Assembly (NCBI RefSeq): GCF_947489365.1 | Contig: NZ_CANLDB010000005.1 | Location: 186,001-250,000 of the forward strand | DNA: 64,000 bases | Origin: an uncultured Nocardioides sp. | GTDB lineage: Bacteria > Actinomycetota > Actinomycetes > Propionibacteriales > Nocardioidaceae | Reading direction: 5' to 3' | Shown: in pieces, positions 1 to 8,662 of the stretch | How positions within the stretch are numbered: position 1 is the stretch's first letter | How the letters are laid out: each line of letters opens with the position of its first letter | Notes under the pieces: generated by a model | The model's input: the letters and a program-made list of their open reading frames with translations, nothing else | Told to the model about the DNA's origin: nothing | Database searches by the model: none | Translations under genes and position numbers: made by a program

Positions 1-103
1 AGCCGGCCGTCGCCTGGTCGGGGTAGATCTCCTGGCCGGCGTCGGCCATCGACTCCGCGTCGGAGACCTGGCCTGCGGACTGGGTCGGCTTGTCGTCGCT
101 CAT
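1..103 (-). CDS. Unknown protein, N-terminal fragment
   Basis: An ATG at 103 opens a frame that runs off the left edge. Only 34 codons are visible, beginning MSDDKPTQSAGQVSDAESMA. The segment is hydrophilic and acidic with no signal peptide or membrane segment, so a soluble protein or a disordered N-terminal tail is likely. The frame lies 40 bases downstream of the dnaE2 stop on the same strand. No function can be assigned from this fragment. Confidence 0.5.
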   Translation of the reverse strand, partial: MSDDKPTQSAGQVSDAESMADAGQEIYPDQATAG

Positions 104-143
104 GTGGTCCCGGTACCCGCGGGGTGGCCCGGCTGACCCGCGC

Positions 144-3100
144 TCACTGGAAGTCACGTGAGCGGTGCCGCGCGGCGAGCGCCGCACCGGCGTCCGGGTG
201 GAGGGTCTCGAGGGCGTCGAGGCGGTCGGCGACGAGGTTGACCACCCCCTCGGAGCGCTCGACGATCCCGCGGACCAGCAGCCCGGCGGAGTGGGTGGCG
301 AGGCGGCGCTGGCGCTTCCACAGGCCGGGCGAGCAGACGACGTTCAGCATCCCGGTCTCGTCCTCGAGGTTGAGGAACGTCGTCCCACTGGCCGTCCCGG
401 GCCGCTGGCGGTGGGTGACGAGGCCGCCGACGACGTACCGGCGGCCGGGCTCGACCCTCCAGCAGTCGGCGACCGACCGGATGCCCGCCGCCGTCAGCCG
501 CGAGCGGAGGTGCACGAAGGGGTGGCCCTCCGGGGAGGTGCCGGTCGCCCAGAGGTCGGCGAGGGTGGTCTCGACGTCGTCCATCGTCGGCAGCGTCGGC
601 GGCGGCCCGGCGACGCGGATGCCCTCGAGGTGGCCCTCGGACTCGGTGTGGCCCGAGGCCCACAGCGCCTCGCGGCGGTTCCAGCCGCCGCCGAAGTCGC
701 AGGCGTCGAAGGCGCCCGCGGTGGCCAGCGCCTCCAGCTGGGCGGACTCCAGCCGGGCGCGCCGCGACAGGTCGACGAGGTCGGCGTACGGCCGCTCGGC
801 ACGTGCGGCCACGATCCGCTCCGCGACCTCGGTGCTGATCCCGCGGACGGCGTCCAGCCCCTGCCGTACGGCGTACGCGCCGTCGCGGCGGTGGGTCGGA
901 CAGGGGTCCGGCGCGTGCTCGTCGTACGGCGTGGGCACGTGGTCGCCGGCGACGCACGCGTCGAGCCCGGTCGGGCCGGGGGCGTGGCCGTCCAGGAGCT
1001 CGAGGTCGGCCTCCGCGGCGGAGCGCACCAGGCAGGGGCGGAGCACCTCGATGCCGTGGCGGGTGGCGTCCTGGGTCAGCGACTGCGGGGAGTAGAAGCC
1101 CATCGGCTGCGAGCGCAGCAGCCCGGCGAGGAACGCCGCGGGGTAGTGCAGCTTGAACCACGAGCTGGCGTAGACGAGCACCGCGAAGGACAGCGAGTGG
1201 GACTCGGCGAACCCGAAGTTCGCGAACGACAGGATCTGCACGTAGACCCGGTCGGCGAGCTCACGGCTCATGCCCTTGCCGAGCATCCCGTCGTACAGCG
1301 ACTCCTTGACGCGCTCGATCCGCTCGACGCCACGCTTGGAGCCCATCGCGCGACGCAGCAGGTCGGCCTCGTCGGCGGTGCAGTCGCCGAGCACCCGCGC
1401 CATCTCCATCAGCTGCTCCTGGAACAGCGGCACGCCCAGCGTCCGGCCGAGCACGGGCTCGAGCAGCGGGTGGGCGAAGGTGACCTCCTCCTTCCCGGTG
1501 GCGCGGCGGATGTAGGGGTGGACGGCGCCGCCCTGGATGGGGCCGGGGCGGATCAGCGCGATCTCGATCGCCAGGTCGTAGAAGCAGCGCGGGCGCAGCC
1601 GCGGCAGGGTGCCGATCTGGGCGCGGGACTCGACCTGGAAGACGCCGATCGAGTCGGCGCGGCAGAGCATGTCGTAGACGGCCGGCTCCTCGCGCGGGAT
1701 GTCGCGCAGCGGCCACCGCTCGCCGAGGTGGGTCTCGAGGATCTCGGTCATCTGCGCGATCGCGCCAAGCATCCCCAGCCCGAGCAGGTCGAACTTGACC
1801 AGACCCATGTACTCGCAGGCGTCCTTGTCCCACTGCAGGACCGTCCGCTTCTCCATCGAGGCGTGCTCGATGGGGCAGACCTCCCCGATCGGGCGCCGCG
1901 TCAGGACCATCCCGCCGGAGTGGATGCCGAGGTGGCGCGGGGCGCCGAGGAACTTGTCCGCGAGGTCGAGCACCGGCGCGGGGACGTCGATGCCCGGGTC
2001 CTCCTCCGTGCCGCCCTCGGCGACCATCACCCGCGCCCACGACGAGATCTGCTTCGACCACGCGTCCTGCTGGCCCGGGGAGTGCCCCAGCGCCTTCGCG
2101 GCGTCGCGGACGGCGGACTTCGGCCGGTAGGTGATGACGTTCGCGACCTGCGCCGCGTTGTCGCGGCCGTAGGTGTCGTAGACCCACTGGATCACCTCCT
2201 CGCGGCGGTTGGAGTCGAAGTCGACGTCGATGTCGGGCTCCTCGTCGCGGTGGGTGGAGATGAACCGCTCGAACGGCAGCCGGTAGAACACCGGGTCGAT
2301 CACCGTGATCCCCAGCGCGTGGCAGACCGCGGAACTCGCCGCGCTCCCCCGCCCCTGGCAGACGATCCCCTGGCTGCGCGCGAACGCGACAATGTCGTGG
2401 ACGATCACGAAGTAGCCCGCGAACTCCTTGTCCGCGATCACGGACAGCTCGTGCTCCACCCGCTCGCGGGCGTCGATCTCCAGCGGGCCCCCGGCGTACG
2501 TCGACTCGAAGCCGCGCTCGGTCAGCACCCGCAGCCAGCTGGTCGCCGTGTGGCCCGCCGGGATGCCGCGGTCGGGCAGCCGCGGGGTGGCGCGCTGGAG
2601 GTCGAAGGCGCACTCCTCGGCCAGCACCACGCTGCGGGCCACCGCGCCGGGGTGGCGCGCGAACCGCCGCGCCATCTCGTCGCCCGAGCGCAGGTGGGCG
2701 CCGCCGGCGGCGGGCAGCCAGCCGTCCATCTCGGCGAGGCTGCGGCGCGCGCGGACGGCGGCCATCGCCGCCGCCAGCCGGCCGTCGACGGGGCGTGCCT
2801 GGTGGACGTTGCCCGTCGCGAGCGTCGGCAGCCCCGCCTCGGCGGCGAGCGCGGCGAGGGCGTCGTTGGTCTCGGTGTCGCCGGGGTGGCCGTGGTCGGT
2901 GAGCTCCACGGCGACGTTGTCGTGCCCGAACCGCGCGACGAGGTCGGCGAGGGCCTCCCGTGCCGGGCCCGCGCCGCGGGCGAGGGCCTGGCGCACGGCG
3001 CCCTTGCGGCACCCGGTGAGCACCAGCCAGTGGCCGCGCCCGCGGTCGGTGAGCGCGTCGAGGTCGTAGACGGGGCGGCCCTTCACGCCCTCGCCGTTGC

Positions 3101-3608
3101 CGCGCAGCTGCGCGTCGGTGATCGCCGCGGCCAGCCGGTGGTAGCCCTCCACGCCCCGGGCGAGGACCAGCAGGTGCTGACCGACGGGGTCGGGGATGCC
3201 GTTCTGCGGGACCTCGAGGCCGAGGCTCAGCTCGGCGCCGTACACGGTCTTGAGCCCGGTGGAGCCGAACCGGCCGAGGTCCTGCGCGGTCTCCGCGAAC
3301 AGCGGTGCGCCGTAGAACCCGTCGTGGTCGGTGATCGCCAGCCCGTGCAGCCCGAGCCGCACCGCCTCCGCCACCAGGTCGTCCGGCCCGCTCGCGCCGT
3401 CGAGGAAGCTGAAGGAGGAGTGGCAGTGGAGCTCGGCGTACGGCGTCCCGCCTTGGTCGTGGGCGTCGCCGGCGTCGAGGCTCTTGCCCGCGCGGCGCTT
3501 CCGCGTCGAGATGGGCGCCTCGACGTCCGGGGCGTCCGGCACCACGGGGCGACCGGAGAGCCGTTTCTCCAGCTCCCGCCACGGCATCGCGGGGTTGTCC
3601 CACCCCAT
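144..3608 (-). CDS. dnaE2: Error-prone DNA polymerase DnaE2 (ImuC)
   Basis: A C-family DNA polymerase alpha subunit of 1154 residues, the usual size for DnaE2. The N-terminal PHP domain shows the HCHSS motif near residue 61. The palm carries the catalytic aspartates in PDIDVDFD near residues 458-465. A C-terminal OB-fold region ends in the HRSRDF tail typical of DnaE2. In mycobacteria DnaE2 works with ImuA' and ImuB in SOS-induced translesion synthesis. The ATG at 3608 (MGWDNPAMPW) is preferred over further upstream in-frame starts because a perfect LexA box lies 36 bases ahead of it, and an upstream start would place that operator inside the gene. It is separated from imuB here by two unrelated genes. 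Confidence 0.96.
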   Translation of the reverse strand: MGWDNPAMPWRELEKRLSGRPVVPDAPDVEAPISTRKRRAGKSLDAGDAHDQGGTPYAELHCHSSFSFLDGASGPDDLVAEAVRLGLHGLAITDHDGFYGAPLFAETAQDLGRFGSTGLKTVYGAELSLGLEVPQNGIPDPVGQHLLVLARGVEGYHRLAAAITDAQLRGNGEGVKGRPVYDLDALTDRGRGHWLVLTGCRKGAVRQALARGAGPAREALADLVARFGHDNVAVELTDHGHPGDTETNDALAALAAEAGLPTLATGNVHQARPVDGRLAAAMAAVRARRSLAEMDGWLPAAGGAHLRSGDEMARRFARHPGAVARSVVLAEECAFDLQRATPRLPDRGIPAGHTATSWLRVLTERGFESTYAGGPLEIDARERVEHELSVIADKEFAGYFVIVHDIVAFARSQGIVCQGRGSAASSAVCHALGITVIDPVFYRLPFERFISTHRDEEPDIDVDFDSNRREEVIQWVYDTYGRDNAAQVANVITYRPKSAVRDAAKALGHSPGQQDAWSKQISSWARVMVAEGGTEEDPGIDVPAPVLDLADKFLGAPRHLGIHSGGMVLTRRPIGEVCPIEHASMEKRTVLQWDKDACEYMGLVKFDLLGLGMLGAIAQMTEILETHLGERWPLRDIPREEPAVYDMLCRADSIGVFQVESRAQIGTLPRLRPRCFYDLAIEIALIRPGPIQGGAVHPYIRRATGKEEVTFAHPLLEPVLGRTLGVPLFQEQLMEMARVLGDCTADEADLLRRAMGSKRGVERIERVKESLYDGMLGKGMSRELADRVYVQILSFANFGFAESHSLSFAVLVYASSWFKLHYPAAFLAGLLRSQPMGFYSPQSLTQDATRHGIEVLRPCLVRSAAEADLELLDGHAPGPTGLDACVAGDHVPTPYDEHAPDPCPTHRRDGAYAVRQGLDAVRGISTEVAERIVAARAERPYADLVDLSRRARLESAQLEALATAGAFDACDFGGGWNRREALWASGHTESEGHLEGIRVAGPPPTLPTMDDVETTLADLWATGTSPEGHPFVHLRSRLTAAGIRSVADCWRVEPGRRYVVGGLVTHRQRPGTASGTTFLNLEDETGMLNVVCSPGLWKRQRRLATHSAGLLVRGIVERSEGVVNLVADRLDALETLHPDAGAALAARHRSRDFQ

Positions 3609-3644
3609 CAGCCGCGGTCCCGGTCTCTCACCCCACCACGGTAG

Positions 3645-3660
3645 TCGAACGCGTGTTCGA
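3645..3660. promoter_or_regulatory. LexA (SOS) box of dnaE2
   Basis: TCGAACGCGTGTTCGA is a perfect palindrome matching the actinobacterial LexA operator TCGAAC-N4-GTTCGA. It lies 36 bases upstream of the dnaE2 start and just beyond the 3' end of ctlX. The same type of box precedes imuA' at 8469-8484. DNA-damage induction of dnaE2 is therefore expected. Confidence 0.93.
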
Positions 3661-3670
3661 CGACAACGTC

Positions 3671-4705
3671 TCAGTCGGTGGCGACGCCCATGAGGTCCCG
3701 ACCGTCGGCGGTGCGCGGGTCGGCGTCGATGGCCTCGACCGCCTGGGTGATGCCGGGCTCGACCTGCGGCGGGCGCCGGTCGAGGTGGACGCCGGCGATC
3801 ATGCAGCGCACGGACCCGCCGGCGAGCTCGATGGTGGGGATGTCGACGGCGACGACCTCGCACGACTCCTCGATGGCCGCGACCTGGTCGTCGCGCAGGC
3901 TCGCCCGGGCCCGCGCCGACATCACCATGACGTAGCGGCGGCGACCCTCCGGCGTACGCCCGCACAGCTCGACGGCGTTGCCGGCGAACTCGCGGACCTG
4001 CTCCTCGGTGATCTCGACGACGGTCCGGCCGTTGACGCTGAGGCGCTCGCGGACCTGCTCCCGACGCTGCTCGTCGGGGATCATCCCGAGCGCGAAGAGG
4101 GCCACCTCCGTGCCGACACAGCCGATGACGTTGGTGTGGTAGACCGGCACGCCGCCGGAGTCGACGGCCTCGAAGGCCATCGGCTCGTAGCCGAAGTCGG
4201 TGCAGAACCGCTCCAGCACGTGGGTGTCGGCGCGGTGGCTGCGGGCGGCGTACGCGACCCGGGAGACGTGGTCGAGGACCATCGCGCCGGTGCCCTCGAG
4301 GAAGATGCCGTCCATCTCGAGGCCGGAGTAGTCGACGATCGTCTGGACGCGGTACTGCCGCTTCAGCATCTCCAGCACGTCGGCGCGGCGCTCGTGGCGG
4401 CGATTGGAGGCGTACATCGGGTAGACCGCGACCAGACCGCCGGCGTGGGTGGACAGCCAGTTGTTCGGGAAGACGCTGTCGGGGCGGGTGTGGTCGGAGT
4501 CGGAGAACACGTGCACCCGCACCCCGACGTCCCGCAGGGCGTCGGCGACGGCGTCCATCTCGGCCAGCGCCCGCGCCTCGACGTCACCCTCGGACCGGCC
4601 CGCGGGGACGTCGGTCTGGAAGGCGTTGTCCGCGGCGGTCGCGGGGTTGGGGTGGAACCGCTCCGCACGGACCAGGACGACTGCTGACGGGGCCTGCGCA
4701 CTCAC
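3671..4705 (-). CDS. ctlX: CtlX-type citrulline/arginine-modifying hydrolase
   Basis: A 344-residue protein of the guanidino-group-modifying (amidinotransferase/deiminase) superfamily. Visible family features are the substrate-channel segment FPNNWLSTH, the HTN motif in VYHTNVIGC, and a C-terminal catalytic cysteine near residue 301 in GGSVRCMIAG. The overall pattern fits the CtlX group of citrulline-utilisation hydrolases, which are stand-alone enzymes related to arginine deiminase and dimethylargininase. The start is GTG at 4705. The gene sits between imuB and dnaE2 on the same strand, but nothing links it to mutagenesis, and the LexA box lies after its 3' end. Substrate is inferred from family resemblance only. 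Confidence 0.78.
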   Translation of the reverse strand: MSAQAPSAVVLVRAERFHPNPATAADNAFQTDVPAGRSEGDVEARALAEMDAVADALRDVGVRVHVFSDSDHTRPDSVFPNNWLSTHAGGLVAVYPMYASNRRHERRADVLEMLKRQYRVQTIVDYSGLEMDGIFLEGTGAMVLDHVSRVAYAARSHRADTHVLERFCTDFGYEPMAFEAVDSGGVPVYHTNVIGCVGTEVALFALGMIPDEQRREQVRERLSVNGRTVVEITEEQVREFAGNAVELCGRTPEGRRRYVMVMSARARASLRDDQVAAIEESCEVVAVDIPTIELAGGSVRCMIAGVHLDRRPPQVEPGITQAVEAIDADPRTADGRDLMGVATD

Positions 4706-4770
4706 GGATCGCGACGCTAACGCACGCCTCGGCCCTCGCGCGCTCCGGCGGTCGCGTCCAGACTCGACCC

Positions 4771-5226
4771 ATGAGCCTGGAGCGCCTGCTGGAGACCGTC
4801 CGCGCCCTCGACGGGGTGCTCGAGCTCGCCCCGACCGAGGGCGGACCCTTCCCCGAGATCGCCTGGGGCGACCACTTCTTCTACTACGCCCCGGACGGCG
4901 AGGTGCCGACCCGGGAGCAGCCCCACACCACGGTCGTGACGAAGGACTACCCCGACGACACCCTGTGCGACCTCGACCCGCCCGGACGGTGGCGGCTCAA
5001 CGTCCACGTCGGCGCCGCGACCTTCACCGCGCTGACCGGTGAGGACCCGGGCGACGAGCCCGGCGCGTGGGACTGGACCGCGACGGACGTCGTCCTCCCC
5101 CACCCGGTCTACCGGGCGCAGGGGTGGGTCTCGATCGTGTGCCCCTCCCCCGACGGCCCAGCCGCGGACCTGGTGCGGCGGGCCCACGACGACGCACGGC
5201 GGCGGGCGGAGCGGCGGGAGGGCTGA
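4771..5226 (+). CDS. DUF6194 family protein
   Basis: A 151-residue soluble protein that matches the actinobacterial DUF6194 family by its N-terminal layout. That layout is an amphipathic helix, then FPEIAWGDHFFYYAPDG, then TVVTKDYPDD and a C-terminal HPVYRAQGWVSIVCPS segment. No catalytic signature is evident and the family has no established role. It is read in the opposite direction to its neighbours dnaE2, ctlX and imuB, which suggests it was inserted between the mutasome genes. Its stop codon is followed directly by a run of three inverted repeats. Confidence 0.72.
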   Translation: MSLERLLETVRALDGVLELAPTEGGPFPEIAWGDHFFYYAPDGEVPTREQPHTTVVTKDYPDDTLCDLDPPGRWRLNVHVGAATFTALTGEDPGDEPGAWDWTATDVVLPHPVYRAQGWVSIVCPSPDGPAADLVRRAHDDARRRAERREG

Positions 5227-5229
5227 GGT

Positions 5230-5306
5230 GTGAGGACGGACGTGCAGAAGTCCCGACCTGAGGTCGGTGAGGGGCCTGTGAGCCTTGTCTGCACGTCGGT
5301 CCTCAC
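5230..5306. repeat. Hairpin, family A (solo copy)
   Basis: The arms at 5230-5248 (GTGAGGACGGACGTGCAGA) and 5288-5306 pair at 18 of 19 positions across a 39-base spacer. The spacer holds a smaller hairpin, CCGACC-TGA-GGTCGG. The same arm sequence recurs at 21349-21420 and 41029-41110. It lies between the convergent DUF6194 gene and imuB and could act as a bidirectional terminator or be a REP-like element. Confidence 0.8.
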
Positions 5307-5347
5307 CACGGCGGCGTACGCCGTCGGGGGACGGGTAAACCCCGTAC

Positions 5348-5416
5348 GGAAGAACGAGTGCGATCACCGATCCGGGGGCTGATCGGGCCTGATCGGCTCA
5401 TTGGTCTCGTTCTTGC
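5348..5416. repeat. Hairpin, family B (solo copy)
   Basis: The arms at 5348-5358 (GGAAGAACGAG) and 5406-5416 pair at 10 of 11 positions. The inner part contains GCCTGATCGGC, which also occurs in the loop of the family A element at 21349-21420. The same arms are found at 19046-19115, where they form the 3' end of an AbiEi/DUF559 gene. No gene is present inside this copy. Confidence 0.78.
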
Positions 5417-5448
5417 GCACGCGTCCGGGGCGGGGCGGGTGGGGCGCG

Positions 5449-5511
5449 GGTAGTCCCTGACGTTCTGACCCGGATCCGGCCAGAATCACGGTCGGAACGT
5501 CAGGGACTACC
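5449..5511. repeat. Perfect 17-bp inverted repeat
   Basis: GGTAGTCCCTGACGTTC at 5449-5465 is exactly complementary to 5495-5511. The enclosed 29 bases include the palindrome CCGGATCCGG. It is the third independent hairpin in the 328-base gap between the DUF6194 gene and imuB and ends 43 bases before the imuB stop. Its sequence is unrelated to families A and B. A terminator role for imuB is plausible. Confidence 0.82.
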
Positions 5512-5554
5512 TGGAACACCTGCCGACGACGACCGACCGGACCCACCCGGGGGC

Positions 5555-7153
5555 TCAGTCGTAGCCCGCCTCGGTCCACCACTCGGTTCCGGCGAGGGCG
5601 AGGAGCCAGGCGCGACCGTCGACGCCGACGACCTGGAAGCGGGTGAGGCGCGAGCCGCCGCCCTCCTCCCACCAGGACTCCTCGACGGGCCACGGGCCGG
5701 CCCAGGCAGCGACGGGCTGCCAGGGCTCGGCGGCGCTGGTGCGGAAGCGGCCGGGGACGCCGCTCATCGCGCCGCGGTCGTCGACGACGACGGGGCGGCC
5801 GTCGCCGGTGACCATCGCCGCGGGCCACGGCTCGGCCAGCACGCGGGCGGGTTGCGGGTCGGGCAGGCGTCCCGGCCAGGGCAGGGCGCGGTCGCGGAGG
5901 GCGACGGGGCGTTCGCCGTACGGGACGAGCGCCTGGCGGTCCGCCGGCCCGCGGCCGCCCTGGAGGACGGGCACGAGGACGGCGTCGTGGCCGAGGATGC
6001 CCTGCACCTTCGCCAGGCCGCGGGCGACGCGCTCGTCGGTGGAGCCGCCCCACAGGCCCTCGGCGTGGGTGGCCTCACCGACGGCGACCACGGGCACGAA
6101 GCGGACCAGCGTCACCGGTGAGCCCACCTGGGTGCCGGTCCGCTGCCCGGCGGGGACGCCGCGCCCCCGGGTCGACCCGGACAGCTGCCAGTGCAGGCGG
6201 TCGACGAGGTCGGCGGCGGTGAAGACCCGCGGGTGCAGCCAGTCGCGGCCGACGGCGACGCCGGGGGCGTCCTCGGTCTCCACCTCGACGCGGACCTCGG
6301 TGGCCGCGAGCCCGTGGTGGGCGAGGCCGGCGACGAACGCGTCGGCGGTCCGGCGGATCGAAAAGCTGAGCACCTCGACGTTGTCGACGGCCGGCTCGAA
6401 GACCTGCTCGCGGGCGAGTTCGGGCGGCGGGGTGCGGGCGCCGAGGTGGCCGACCCCGGTGCCCGCGCCGGAGACGGCGCGGTGGAGCCAGGCGCCGTAC
6501 GCGCCGAACCGCGAGCCGACCGCGTCGGCGGGCAGCGCGGCGAGGTCACCGAGAGTCCGCAGCCCGAGCCGGCGCAGCAGGGAGACCAGGTCGCCGGCGT
6601 CGGGCTGGGTGTCGACGACCTCGACGGGGAGGCCGGCGAGGTACGCCGCGGAGCCGCCGGGCGCGACGACCTCGGTCTCCTGCGGCGCGGCTCGGCGGGC
6701 GGCCTGCTCGGCGGTGAACAGGTCGTCGGCGACCCCGACGCGGCAGTCCCAGGCGCCGGCGGTGACGACCTGCTCGGCGAGGACGGCGCCGGCGTGGGCG
6801 TCACCCCCGTAGAACACGCCGGGCGAGCGCAGCGCCAGCAGCCCCGGCCGCAGCGGCGCCACCCCCGGTCGCAGCTCCTCGACCGCGGCGAGGATCGGCT
6901 CGAAGGCCCGGGCGTCGCGGTCCGGCGCCGCGTCGAGCAGCCGCAGGTCGGGGCAGCCCGACTGGGCGTCGCGCTTCCGCATCCCCCGGCGTACGCCGGT
7001 CTCCCGCGCCGCCGCGCTGCACGCGCCGATCCGTCCCTTCTCGAGGACGGCGGCGGGCACGCGCCGCGCGGACTCGGCGGGCATCCCGGCCTCCCACAGC
7101 GCCGCGACCACGGGCCAGTCCGGGCACCACACGACCATCACGCGGGCGCCCAT
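5555..7153 (-). CDS. imuB: ImuB, Y-family polymerase-like mutasome hub
   Basis: A 532-residue Y-family polymerase homologue. It begins MGARVMVVWCPDWP, where active Y-family polymerases carry a metal-binding DxD-type motif. It also has SPGVFYGGD where the usual SxDE active-site signature is expected. The catalytic acidic residues therefore appear to be missing, as known for mycobacterial ImuB, which acts as an adaptor joining DnaE2, ImuA' and the beta clamp. A little-finger-like region follows, then a C-terminal tail ending near WWTEAGYD. The start is ATG 7153, with ATG 7138 (MVVWCPDWP) as an alternative. No LexA box is visible immediately upstream, and an opposing gene separates it from imuA'. 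Confidence 0.9.
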   Translation of the reverse strand: MGARVMVVWCPDWPVVAALWEAGMPAESARRVPAAVLEKGRIGACSAAARETGVRRGMRKRDAQSGCPDLRLLDAAPDRDARAFEPILAAVEELRPGVAPLRPGLLALRSPGVFYGGDAHAGAVLAEQVVTAGAWDCRVGVADDLFTAEQAARRAAPQETEVVAPGGSAAYLAGLPVEVVDTQPDAGDLVSLLRRLGLRTLGDLAALPADAVGSRFGAYGAWLHRAVSGAGTGVGHLGARTPPPELAREQVFEPAVDNVEVLSFSIRRTADAFVAGLAHHGLAATEVRVEVETEDAPGVAVGRDWLHPRVFTAADLVDRLHWQLSGSTRGRGVPAGQRTGTQVGSPVTLVRFVPVVAVGEATHAEGLWGGSTDERVARGLAKVQGILGHDAVLVPVLQGGRGPADRQALVPYGERPVALRDRALPWPGRLPDPQPARVLAEPWPAAMVTGDGRPVVVDDRGAMSGVPGRFRTSAAEPWQPVAAWAGPWPVEESWWEEGGGSRLTRFQVVGVDGRAWLLALAGTEWWTEAGYD

Positions 7154-7185
7154 CAGACCGGCCCCGATGAGTCCTGGTTGCGACC

Positions 7186-7806
7186 GTGGTCGACACCGGC
7201 ATGGACACCGCCCCGACCAGCATCGACTTCCGCCCCACCACCACGCGCCTCGCGCGGGTCGTCGCCGGGATCGGCGACGACGCGCTGGACGGCCCGACAC
7301 CCTGCCCGGCGTACACGGTCGCCGACCTGGCCGAGCACGTCGTCGGCCTCACGACGGCGTTCACCCACGCGGCGACCCGCGAGCCGCTCGACCCCTCGCT
7401 GATGCGCGACGGCGACGGCGACCAGCTGCCCGTCGGCTGGCGCGAGCGGCTCGCCACCGACCTCGACGCCCTGGCGGACGCCTGGGACGACCCGGCGGCG
7501 TACGACGGCACGACCATGGCCGGCCCGGTCGAGATGCCGGCGTACGAGGCGGGGCTGGTCGCGCTCGACGAGCTCGTCGTCCACGGCTGGGACCTCGCCC
7601 GCTCCACCGGCCAGGACTGGTCGCCCGACCCCGCGGCGGTGGCGGCCTGCACCGCGTTCGTGGCGGGCTTCGACGCGCCGGCGAACGACGACGGAGGGTT
7701 GTTCGGCCCGCCCGTCGCCGTCGGCGACGACGCCACCGACCTCGAGCGGCTGGTCGCGATGACCGGCCGCGACCCGCGCTGGACCCCGCAGCAGCCCGTC
7801 CACTAG
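7186..7806 (+). CDS. TIGR03086-type metal-binding protein, DinB/MPI fold
   Basis: A 206-residue protein (GTG 7186; ATG 7201 is an alternative) of the mycothiol-dependent maleylpyruvate-isomerase-like four-helix family, best matching TIGR03086. The metal-ligand pattern is visible: a histidine in LAEHVVGLTTA and an E-x3-H motif in DELVVHGWDLA. Members are thought to act as mycothiol S-transferases or related enzymes, but the substrate is unknown. The gene is antisense to imuA' and imuB and fills almost the whole space between them. Its last four bases overlap the 3' end of imuA'. Confidence 0.8.
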   Translation: MVDTGMDTAPTSIDFRPTTTRLARVVAGIGDDALDGPTPCPAYTVADLAEHVVGLTTAFTHAATREPLDPSLMRDGDGDQLPVGWRERLATDLDALADAWDDPAAYDGTTMAGPVEMPAYEAGLVALDELVVHGWDLARSTGQDWSPDPAAVAACTAFVAGFDAPANDDGGLFGPPVAVGDDATDLERLVAMTGRDPRWTPQQPVH

Positions 7807-8459
7807 CCGACCTCCCCCAGCAGCGGCCGGACCTTCTCCCCCGTCCGGTCGCGCCGGACGGACCCGTCGGCGGGGATCCACAGCGACGCCTCCCGTGCCG
7901 GCCCGGCACCCCGTCGTACGAGCAGGTCGACGTGGCGACCGGCGAGGTGCCCGGCGCCGTGGTCGGGACCGGTCCAGCGGAGGCCCGTCACCGCGAGGCG
8001 CGCCTCGCAGCGGGGCCAGTCCCCGAGCGCGACGAGCGCGGCGGAGCGCTTGCGGAGGCGGGCGGCGAGCTTCGCCGCGGCGGCCTCGGAGACCCGAGGC
8101 GGCGGGCGCAGCACGACCAGCGGGGCGACGTCGACGAGCGCGGCGGTGACCTCGAGCCAGGACTCGCCGGGGTCGGGGACGAGCACAGTCCGGTCGAGGT
8201 CGACCCCCAGCGACGCGAACGCCTCCGCCCCCAGGTCGCCGACCCCCACCACCGCGGTCCAGGACCCCTCCACTGACGGCCCGGCCATCATCAGGGCGGC
8301 GAGGCTGAGGCTGTCGACGGCGTACGACGACCCCGCCCGCAGGCGCAGCAGCCCCGCCAGCGCGGGGTGCGTAGGCAGCTCGACCCCGGTGCGCGACCCG
8401 GCCTGCTCCATGCCGCGGATGCGCTCCCGCAGCACGTCGAGGTCAGGGGCGGTGGTCAC
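7803..8459 (-). CDS. imuA': ImuA', RecA-fold mutasome accessory protein
   Basis: A 218-residue protein with the size and layout of actinobacterial ImuA'. It has an N-terminal helix (LRERIRGMEQ), then a RecA-like core with hydrophobic strands in SWTAVVGVGDLG and VAPLVVLRPPP, and a basic helical segment AKLAARLRKRSAAL. No intact Walker A is seen, as is usual for the family. ImuA' interacts with ImuB in the SOS mutasome. The start is GTG 8459, only nine bases from the LexA box at 8469-8484, so the transcript is probably leaderless or nearly so, or a downstream start is used. The gene is identified by context as well as by sequence. Confidence 0.82.
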   Translation of the reverse strand: MTTAPDLDVLRERIRGMEQAGSRTGVELPTHPALAGLLRLRAGSSYAVDSLSLAALMMAGPSVEGSWTAVVGVGDLGAEAFASLGVDLDRTVLVPDPGESWLEVTAALVDVAPLVVLRPPPRVSEAAAAKLAARLRKRSAALVALGDWPRCEARLAVTGLRWTGPDHGAGHLAGRHVDLLVRRGAGPAREASLWIPADGSVRRDRTGEKVRPLLGEVG

Positions 8460-8468
8460 CCCTCATGA

Positions 8469-8484
8469 TCGAACACGTGTTCGA
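8469..8484. promoter_or_regulatory. LexA (SOS) box of imuA'
   Basis: TCGAACACGTGTTCGA is a perfect match to the actinobacterial LexA operator. It lies nine bases upstream of the imuA' GTG and about 180 bases upstream of the divergent formylglycine-generating enzyme gene, so it most likely controls imuA'. Confidence 0.93.
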
Positions 8485-8662
8485 CGACGTCAACACCGAT
8501 CGACCCCGTACGGCGTGTCGCGTTGCGTCGGCGTGTCGCGCCCTACCTTCGGCCGCGTCTGACGATACGGCGAGGACCGCCCACAGCGGCAGGGAGACCA
8601 TGGCGGCACTCCACACGACGTCACCGACAGTGGGGTGCGGACCGCGACTAACCTCGACGGCG

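Noticed and set aside
165..3644. Long open frame on the + strand across dnaE2
   Set aside because: It is the antisense shadow of a high-GC gene. Its translation is repetitive in Arg, Gly, Val and Ala without domains, while the opposite strand encodes a complete DnaE2.
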